A DNA stretch of 5,373 nt, from assembly GCA_009926295.1 (NCBI GenBank), contig RFPF01000220.1, positions 1-5,373 of the forward strand, in the 5' to 3' direction. The translations under genes and the position numbers were made by a program. This DNA comes from Planctomycetia bacterium. Lineage in GTDB: Bacteria; Planctomycetota; Planctomycetia; Pirellulales; UBA1268. Shown in pieces: positions 1 through 5,373 of this stretch; position 1 is the first letter of the stretch; every line of letters starts with the position of its first letter. Below the pieces are notes generated by a model that worked only from the letters and a program-made list of their open reading frames with translations, was not told the DNA's origin and made no database searches.

Positions 1-2780
1 AGCAGACCGTGTTTCATCAGGGGCGCGACGTCGACTCAGCGCTGGGCATCTGCGTGATCGGCGAAGGTCCTGGGCGGAGGGTGATCGTGTCGTGCGCGCC
101 GGACGTCTTCATTTTTCACGATGACGATGGCGACCTGAAGGCTGACCGCAGGGAATCGCTGTTCACGAACACGGGCGTGCGTCAGCACGACCACTCCGTG
201 CATGCCTTCGTCGTCGGTCCCGATGGACGCTGGTATTTCAACTTCGGCAACACCGGTAGGGCGGTGCACGACAAGGAAGGCAAGCCCGTCCACGACCGCT
301 TCGGCAACGCCGTGAACGACTCGGGCAATCCGTGGCGGCAGGGGATGGTCTTCCGCTGCAAGCCCGACGGCAGCGACTTCGAGGTGCTCGGCCACAATTT
401 CCGCAACAACTATGAGGTTGCTGTCGATTCCTTCGGATCCCTGTGGCAAAGCGACAACGACGACGACGGCAACCGCAGCGTGCGGATCAACTACGTGATG
501 GAATACGGCAACTTCGGATACAAAAACGAAGTCAATGGGGCCGGCTGGCGGATGCTGCGGACGAATCTGGAGGCTGATGTGCCCCTCCAACACTGGCACC
601 AGAATGATCCCGGTGTGGTGCCGAACCTGCTGCATACGGGGGCGGGATCGCCCACGGGCATCTGCGTGTACGAGGGGCACCTTCTGCCGGAGCGGTTCTA
701 CGGCGCGATTCTCCACTGCGATGCAGGCCCGAACGTGGTGCGGGCCTACCACGTAAAGCCCGCCGGAGCAGGCTATTCCGCCGCGGTAACAACGCTGGTC
801 GACGGCTCGGCCGACCGGTGGTTCCGTCCAAGCGATATCTGCGTCGCGCCTGATGGCTCCTTGATCGTGGCCGACTGGCACGACCCGGGTGTGGGCGGCC
901 ACGGGATGGCTGACACCGAGAAGGGACGCCTTTACCGGATTGCCCCGAAGGCATCGCGTGATCGAGTCGCGGCATCCACCAAAAAGGTGTCACCGCCGGT
1001 AGTCGACATGGGATCGATAGCCGGTGCCGTGGAGTCGCTCTCCAGCCCCAACCTCTGCACCCGGGCGATGGCGCTCGAAAAACTGTCCAGTGAGCCGGTT
1101 GTTTCGGCTGCGGAACTCGCTGAGGCTTTCGAAAAGCAGTCCGATCTCCGGTTGCGCGCCCGGCTGGCTTGGGCGGCGGGCATGCTGCCTGGCCACGCGG
1201 AACTGTGGATAGATCGACTGGCGAGGCAGGACGACGAGCATCTACGGATCATGGCCCTGCGGATATGCAGGCTTACCACGGGCGATGTCTTAGGCCTGGT
1301 CGAGAAACTTTCCAGCGACCCGTCTATCGCCGTCCGCCGTGATGCCTCGATCGCGCTGCGAGGCATCGCCGGGGAACGCGCCGACCGGGCGTGGGCCGCA
1401 CTCGCCGCGCAGCACCAGGCGGGCGACCGCTGGGAAGTGGAGGCGCTCGGGGTTGGCGCCGATGGTGCGCATGGGATGGCGGGACCACGCGACTGGGACG
1501 GCCGACTCGCAGCGTGGCTGGCGAGGGTGAATGGCCAGTGGAAGACGCCTGCCGGCCGCGAAATCATCTGGCGCAGCCGGGCTGCTGCAACGCCACAGAT
1601 GCTTTGTGAGTTGATCGGTGACCCTTCGATCACGACGAGCGAGTCGCTCGCGCTCGTGCGGGCGCTCGACTTTCAGGAGCCGGCGCGGACCGCCGCGGCC
1701 GTAACGCAGTGCATTTCGCGATTCAACGCCCCGGATGAAAAACTCCGCGTAATCCTTCCTGAACTCGTGGCGCGACTGGATGCCGGCAGTGCGGCCGATG
1801 GCGGCGTTGGCAATCGCGTCGACGAGGCCGCCGGCTACGCCGCGGGCACTCGGGCATTTGTCGAGATCGTGCGGCGGTTCGGGCTCGAAAGGCGGTGGCC
1901 TGAAGTCGCCGCCCTCGCGGCTGCGGACAGTACGCCAGATCAGCTGGCGACCGAGGCCGCGGCCGCGGTGCTGGATGCCGGAAGGCACGACGTGGTGCAG
2001 GCCGTGGTCGCGGCGGGCGGTTCAGCGGCTGCCCGGCTGCTCGAAGTCATCGGCATCAACGGCTCTGCGAAATCGCTCGCCACCCTCGAGAGCCTCGTTG
2101 CCGCACCGGACGAGGGCCCGGAGATCAAGACCGCGGCAGTTCGCGCCCTTGCGCGCAGCCAGGCAGGCGCCAGGCATATCGTGTCGCTGGCAAAGGCAGG
2201 GAAACTCACCGGCGCCATGCCGCAGGTGGCGGCGGTGGCAATCGCGTCATGCCCGTGGAGCGAGGTGAAGCAGGCCGCCGCCGACGTGTTGCCAATGCCG
2301 AAGACCAAGGGCGGGCAGAAACTACCACCAGTGTCGGAACTATTGAGCCGTAACGACGGCAATGTCGAGCGCGGCAGGGCAGTGTTCGCGGGAGTTGGCA
2401 CGTGCGTGAAGTGTCACGTCGTCGGCAGCGAGGGGAAGTCGGTCGGACCGAATCTTTCCGGGATCGGCGCGAAGCTCTCTCGGCAGACGATGTACGAGGC
2501 GATTCTCGCCCCCTCGGCCGCGATCAGCCACAACTATGAGACCTTCACCGCGCTGCTCGACGATGGTCGCGGCGTGACGGGCTTGCTGGTCTCACAGTCG
2601 CCGAGCGAAGTCGTGATCAAGGGGCCCGACGGCATCGACGTGACGATCGCTGCGGACGACGTGGACGAACTCGTCAAGCAGCCGATCTCACTCATGCCGG
2701 CTGATCTCGCCGCGACGCTCTCCGTCGATGAACTGGTCGACCTCGTTGCCTGGCTCGAGACGCTCAAGGCAACGAACTGA
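1..2780 (+). CDS. PVC-type heme-binding CxxCH protein: propeller-like domain, HEAT-like repeats and C-terminal cytochrome c (5' partial)
   Basis: Probable exported c-type cytochrome fused to a putative dehydrogenase-like beta-propeller; substrate unknown. The frame is open to the left edge (codons CAG ACC precede GTG 9), so the GTG is probably internal and the signal peptide plus the first part of the propeller are missing. Numbering from that GTG gives 923 residues. Residues 1-315 resemble the PVC membrane-bound dehydrogenase domain (TIGR02604 type): HDH at 60-62, GPDGRWYFNFGNTG at 70-83, the acidic DNDDDGN at 149-155 followed by NYVMEYGNFGY, and a final VADWHDPGVGGHG strand. Residues about 333-775 are Ala/Leu-rich helical pairs typical of HEAT-like repeats. 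From about 785 comes the TIGR02603-type heme domain: RGRAVF, then CVKCH at 799-803 for covalent heme attachment, GPNLSGIG, and SLMP with Met896 as the likely distal ligand. It ends normally at TGA 2778-2780. Family assignment is firm; biochemical role is inferred. Confidence 0.93.
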   Translation, partial: QTVFHQGRDVDSALGICVIGEGPGRRVIVSCAPDVFIFHDDDGDLKADRRESLFTNTGVRQHDHSVHAFVVGPDGRWYFNFGNTGRAVHDKEGKPVHDRFGNAVNDSGNPWRQGMVFRCKPDGSDFEVLGHNFRNNYEVAVDSFGSLWQSDNDDDGNRSVRINYVMEYGNFGYKNEVNGAGWRMLRTNLEADVPLQHWHQNDPGVVPNLLHTGAGSPTGICVYEGHLLPERFYGAILHCDAGPNVVRAYHVKPAGAGYSAAVTTLVDGSADRWFRPSDICVAPDGSLIVADWHDPGVGGHGMADTEKGRLYRIAPKASRDRVAASTKKVSPPVVDMGSIAGAVESLSSPNLCTRAMALEKLSSEPVVSAAELAEAFEKQSDLRLRARLAWAAGMLPGHAELWIDRLARQDDEHLRIMALRICRLTTGDVLGLVEKLSSDPSIAVRRDASIALRGIAGERADRAWAALAAQHQAGDRWEVEALGVGADGAHGMAGPRDWDGRLAAWLARVNGQWKTPAGREIIWRSRAAATPQMLCELIGDPSITTSESLALVRALDFQEPARTAAAVTQCISRFNAPDEKLRVILPELVARLDAGSAADGGVGNRVDEAAGYAAGTRAFVEIVRRFGLERRWPEVAALAAADSTPDQLATEAAAAVLDAGRHDVVQAVVAAGGSAAARLLEVIGINGSAKSLATLESLVAAPDEGPEIKTAAVRALARSQAGARHIVSLAKAGKLTGAMPQVAAVAIASCPWSEVKQAAADVLPMPKTKGGQKLPPVSELLSRNDGNVERGRAVFAGVGTCVKCHVVGSEGKSVGPNLSGIGAKLSRQTMYEAILAPSAAISHNYETFTALLDDGRGVTGLLVSQSPSEVVIKGPDGIDVTIAADDVDELVKQPISLMPADLAATLSVDELVDLVAWLETLKATN

Positions 2781-2922
2781 AGTTCCCTGATGGCGCACGA
2801 GTGCAGGAATCCGACGCATTTGCGACGATTGATCCCCACAGGCAGCCGCCGATACATAATGGAAACGCATCTGGGGCGTGCCAACCAGCGATTCCCGCTG
2901 ACCCCCGCCAGCCCACTATCGC
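2781..2922 (+). other. Intergenic leader between the two cytochrome-family genes
   Basis: This 142-base gap follows the TGA of the first gene and ends at ATG 2923. I see only 4-bp hairpin arms (for example CGCA/TGCG near 2816-2825 and ACGC/GCGT near 2865-2878) and no T-run, so there is no convincing intrinsic terminator. No purine-rich Shine-Dalgarno sequence sits before ATG 2923; the bases there are pyrimidine-rich, which is common in planctomycetes. The gap is long for tight translational coupling, yet the shared strand and matching function leave co-transcription possible. Confidence 0.6.
2829..2860 (+). promoter_or_regulatory. Weak candidate sigma-70-like promoter before the DUF1592 gene
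   Basis: TTGATC at 2829-2834 matches four of six bases of the -35 consensus, and the locally AT-rich TACATAAT at 2853-2860 could serve as a -10. Spacing is not ideal: CATAAT (five of six matches) lies 20 bases away, while the better-spaced TACATA (18 bases) matches poorly. It is the only AT-rich spot in a GC-rich gap and stands about 60 bases before the start codon. Chance occurrence is quite possible. Confidence 0.2.
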
Positions 2923-5373
2923 ATGCCAGCCCTCACCCGCGCCGCCGCTGTGATGTTGTTTTTCGAGGCGGCGGCGTTCGCAGCCGCACCGCGGGCCGTG
3001 CTGGACACGCGGCACAAGGAGTTTCTCGCGACGACGTGCGGGAAGTGCCATGCCAGCGATACGCCCGAGGCCAATTTTCGGGTCGATGACCTCCCGCTCA
3101 CGATCGAGACAGTGGCCGCCGCCGACCGGTGGCAGAAGGTGCTCGGGGCCCTGAACTCGGGTGAGATGCCCCCGGAAGACGAGCCGCAGCCGGACGCAGC
3201 GGCCAAGACCGAGTTTCTCGACGTGCTCGCGAAGACGATGGTCGTCGCCCGCAAGAGCCTCGCCGATCAGAGCGGGCGGATCGCGATGCGCCGGCTCAAC
3301 CGTCGGGAATACAGGAACACGCTCCGCGACCTGCTCGGCGTCGAGGTCAACGTGGGCGACCTGCCGGCCGATACGAGCCCGCTCGCGTTCGACACGGTCG
3401 GCGCGAGCCTGTTCATGACGGCGAGCCAGTTCGAGCAATATGAGGCGATCGGCCGCGACGCGCTCGTGGCGGCGTTCAAGCAGCACGCCGCGGCCGGCGT
3501 CGTGAAGCAGCGGCGCATCGAGGCCGAGGCCACTCTCGCCGGATTCAAGAAGGCCAACGAGAAACTTCAGGCCAATCAACAAGCCGCCCGGGAGTGGTTC
3601 AAAAAACTGGAGGCGGCGGTCGCGAGCCCGGAGAATGCCGAGTTCGTCACCAAGACACGGCCGACGCTCAAGAAGGAGGAGGAGTTCAAGTTCCACTGGC
3701 GGTCGCTCAAGGGCCTGCCCGCGCCTGACGACGCCGTCGCCAACAGCGGTAACAACCCGCAGTTCCTCACGGCGATTCTCGAAGAGAAGAAGTACATCCC
3801 CTACGAAGAGCATTACCTCGCCATGCCGAGGCTCGACACCGGCGCGTACCTCGCCGTCTCCGCCGGGTCACGGGCCCCAAACTCGAACACGCGGCTCAGT
3901 TTCGACATCCCGCCGGAATGGCCGCTCGGCGACTACGTAGTCCGGGTCCGCTGTGCCGCCCGGCCCGAAGCGGCGGCCGACCGGCGGTTCATCGAGTTTG
4001 GCCACCGCCGGATGCCCGCCATCAGCGCGCACCACGTCACCGGCACGCTGGATGCCCCCCAAGTGATCGAGATTGCATATACGCTCACGAGCACCGACCC
4101 GGCCGAGCGGCGGTTCATGATCCGCGAGATCGGCACCGGCAGCGCCGTGGCGGCCGGGAAACTTTTCGCTGCGGGTGTGAAGGCCAACGGCATCGGGCCC
4201 GAGCTTGCGATCTGGGTCGATTGGATCGAGATCGAGCGCAGGGCATCCGCCGCCACGGCCCCGGGCATCAAGGCGCTCGAACCGCTGCTCGCTGCGAAGG
4301 CGGCCGATGCGATCCCGCCGGAGAAGGCGAAGCGGTCCGTCGAGAAGTTCATCTCGGAGGCCTACCGCGGGCTGAAGCCCGCCACGGGAGAGGTGGATCG
4401 GTTGGCGGCGATCTATGCCGCCCGTCGCGGCCTGGGGGCGAAGCACGAAGAGGCACTTACCGAGGCCCTCGTCTCGGTGCTTTCTTCGCCCCGCTTCCTC
4501 TATCGGGCGGAGCCCGGCCCCGACGATGCCCGGCGCGAACTCGACGGCCTCGAGGTGGCCACGCGGCTGGCCTATTTTCTCTGGGGTGCTCCGCCGGACG
4601 CCACGCTCCGCGGGCTGGCAAAGAGCGGCGAGCTCCTCCAGCCGGCGGTCCTCGAGTCGCAGACGAACCGCCTCCTCGACGATCCGCGGGCGGCCGGATT
4701 CATCGAGCCCTTCGTGGCGCAGTGGCTGGCGATGGACCGGCTCGACTTCTTCCAATTCGACCTCGCGCTCTATCCGAAGTTCGACGACAGCACCAAGGCG
4801 GCCGCCCGCCGCGAGGTCTACGAGACGTTCGCCTGGCTGCTCGCCAACAACGGCGCCGTGAGCGACCTGCTCGCCGCCGATTACGTGATCGTCAACGGTC
4901 TGCTCGCCGACTACTACGGTCTCGAGGGTGTGCGTGGCGACACGTTTCGGAAGGTGTCGCTCCCCAAGGGATCGCCACGGGGCGGACTTCTCGGGATGGC
5001 AGCGGTTCACGCGATGGGGAGCAACGGTGAGCATTCGAGCCCCGTGGAGCGCGGCGCGTGGGTACTGCGGAAGCTGCTCAACGATCCGCCGCCACCCGCG
5101 CCGCCAAACGTGCCGCAGTTGGCGCGGCTGGCGGGCAAGTCGCTCACCACTCGCGAGCGGGTCGTGATGCACCAGGAGGCGCCGCAGTGCGCGAGCTGCC
5201 ATCGCAAGATCGACCCGATCGGCTTCGGCCTCGAAAACTTCGACGCCGTGGGCGCCTGGCGGACGACCGACAGCTCCGTGGCGATCGACGCCGCGGGCAA
5301 GCCCGATCCGAAGACGAAGAAGACCTGGACGATCGACCCAGCCGGGGCCCTGCACGGTGGCCCGGCCTTCAAG
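2923..5373 (+). CDS. Planctomycete DUF1587/DUF1595/DUF1592/DUF1588 domain protein with N-terminal CxxCH cytochrome motif (3' partial)
   Basis: Probable secreted multi-heme protein of the large planctomycete DUF1592 family; reaction unknown. The frame has no stop from ATG 2923 to the right edge, giving 817 residues. The start is well constrained: an in-frame TGA at 2899-2901 leaves no earlier start codon, and residues 1-22 look like a signal peptide (Arg6, then an Ala/Val/Leu/Phe core, with cleavage possible near AFA or AAA), although Glu15 within the core is odd. CGKCH at 39-43 is a heme-attachment motif in a PSCyt-like N-terminal domain. DUF1587 starts near 122 (RRLNRREYRNTLRDLLGV). Residues 195-233 are charged and probably coiled coil; about 295-445 look beta-rich, like a jelly-roll insert. 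DUF1595 spans about 473-530 (FISEAYR to SPRFLYRAE), DUF1592 about 541-680 (TRLAYFLWGAPPD), and DUF1588 about 685-785 (SSPVERGAWVL, PPPPAPPNVP, CASCH at 756-760, KIDPIGFGLENFD). The closing IDPAGALHGGPAFK is the approach to DUF1585, which lies beyond the window. Confidence 0.93.
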   Translation, partial: MPALTRAAAVMLFFEAAAFAAAPRAVLDTRHKEFLATTCGKCHASDTPEANFRVDDLPLTIETVAAADRWQKVLGALNSGEMPPEDEPQPDAAAKTEFLDVLAKTMVVARKSLADQSGRIAMRRLNRREYRNTLRDLLGVEVNVGDLPADTSPLAFDTVGASLFMTASQFEQYEAIGRDALVAAFKQHAAAGVVKQRRIEAEATLAGFKKANEKLQANQQAAREWFKKLEAAVASPENAEFVTKTRPTLKKEEEFKFHWRSLKGLPAPDDAVANSGNNPQFLTAILEEKKYIPYEEHYLAMPRLDTGAYLAVSAGSRAPNSNTRLSFDIPPEWPLGDYVVRVRCAARPEAAADRRFIEFGHRRMPAISAHHVTGTLDAPQVIEIAYTLTSTDPAERRFMIREIGTGSAVAAGKLFAAGVKANGIGPELAIWVDWIEIERRASAATAPGIKALEPLLAAKAADAIPPEKAKRSVEKFISEAYRGLKPATGEVDRLAAIYAARRGLGAKHEEALTEALVSVLSSPRFLYRAEPGPDDARRELDGLEVATRLAYFLWGAPPDATLRGLAKSGELLQPAVLESQTNRLLDDPRAAGFIEPFVAQWLAMDRLDFFQFDLALYPKFDDSTKAAARREVYETFAWLLANNGAVSDLLAADYVIVNGLLADYYGLEGVRGDTFRKVSLPKGSPRGGLLGMAAVHAMGSNGEHSSPVERGAWVLRKLLNDPPPPAPPNVPQLARLAGKSLTTRERVVMHQEAPQCASCHRKIDPIGFGLENFDAVGAWRTTDSSVAIDAAGKPDPKTKKTWTIDPAGALHGGPAFK

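Noticed and set aside
36..902. Reverse-strand open frame of 288 codons opposite the propeller domain
   Set aside because: The forward strand here has clear family motifs (HDH, DNDDDGN, NYVMEYGNFGY). The reverse product is a Val/Ala/His-rich shadow.
2781..2922. Possible rho-independent terminator after the first gene
   Set aside because: Only 4-bp hairpin arms are visible, and none is followed by a T-run.
2790..3089. Forward open frame of 99 codons crossing the gap into the second gene
   Set aside because: It has no recognisable motif, is Arg-rich, and overlaps the signal peptide and first CxxCH region of the well-supported gene in a different frame.
2764..3813. Reverse-strand open frame of 349 codons spanning the intergenic gap
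   Set aside because: It overlaps the end of the first gene and the start of the second. Its translation is Leu/Arg/Glu-rich without recognisable motifs and is best explained by codon bias of the forward gene.
3918..5030. Forward open frame of 370 codons in another frame inside the DUF1592-family gene
   Set aside because: Its translation is dominated by Arg, Gly, Pro and Ala and has no domain signal, whereas the overlapping frame from ATG 2923 shows DUF1595, DUF1592 and DUF1588 motifs throughout.
3868..5355. Reverse-strand open frame of 495 codons opposite the DUF1592-family gene
   Set aside because: It lies wholly within a forward frame that carries several recognisable conserved domains. 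The reverse translation is Arg/Gly/Val-rich low-complexity sequence without any family motif, as expected for an antisense shadow in GC-rich DNA.

Overview
The window holds two large, same-strand coding regions that almost fill it, separated by a gap of about 142 bases. Both belong to protein families best known from the Planctomycetota and the wider PVC group: a PVC-type heme-binding CxxCH protein (beta-propeller-like N-terminal half, HEAT-like helical middle, C-terminal cytochrome c domain) and a DUF1587/DUF1595/DUF1592/DUF1588 multidomain cytochrome-like protein. The GC-rich composition, the family pair and the lack of clear Shine-Dalgarno sites fit a planctomycete, perhaps of the Pirellulales. 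Verrucomicrobiota cannot be excluded from the sequence alone.

Layout: bases 1-2780 are the 3' part of the first gene. Its 5' end, with the secretion signal, lies before the window. Bases 2781-2922 form a short intergenic leader with no clear terminator and at most a weak promoter. Bases 2923-5373 are the second gene, which has a signal-peptide-like N-terminus at ATG 2923 and runs off the right edge without a stop. Its open frame covers the whole right half of the window, and the long reverse-strand frames opposite it are GC-driven shadows.

Both proteins are probably exported and carry CxxCH c-type heme sites: one in the first protein, two in the second. A shared role in periplasmic or cell-surface redox chemistry is plausible, perhaps linked to breakdown of complex organic matter as often suggested for these paralogue-rich families, but no substrate can be read from the sequence. 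I see no RNA genes, mobile elements, CRISPR arrays or substantial repeats. The window looks like ordinary planctomycete genome content. The points most worth a second look are the poorly conserved middle of the second protein and the acidic calcium-loop-like motifs in the first.
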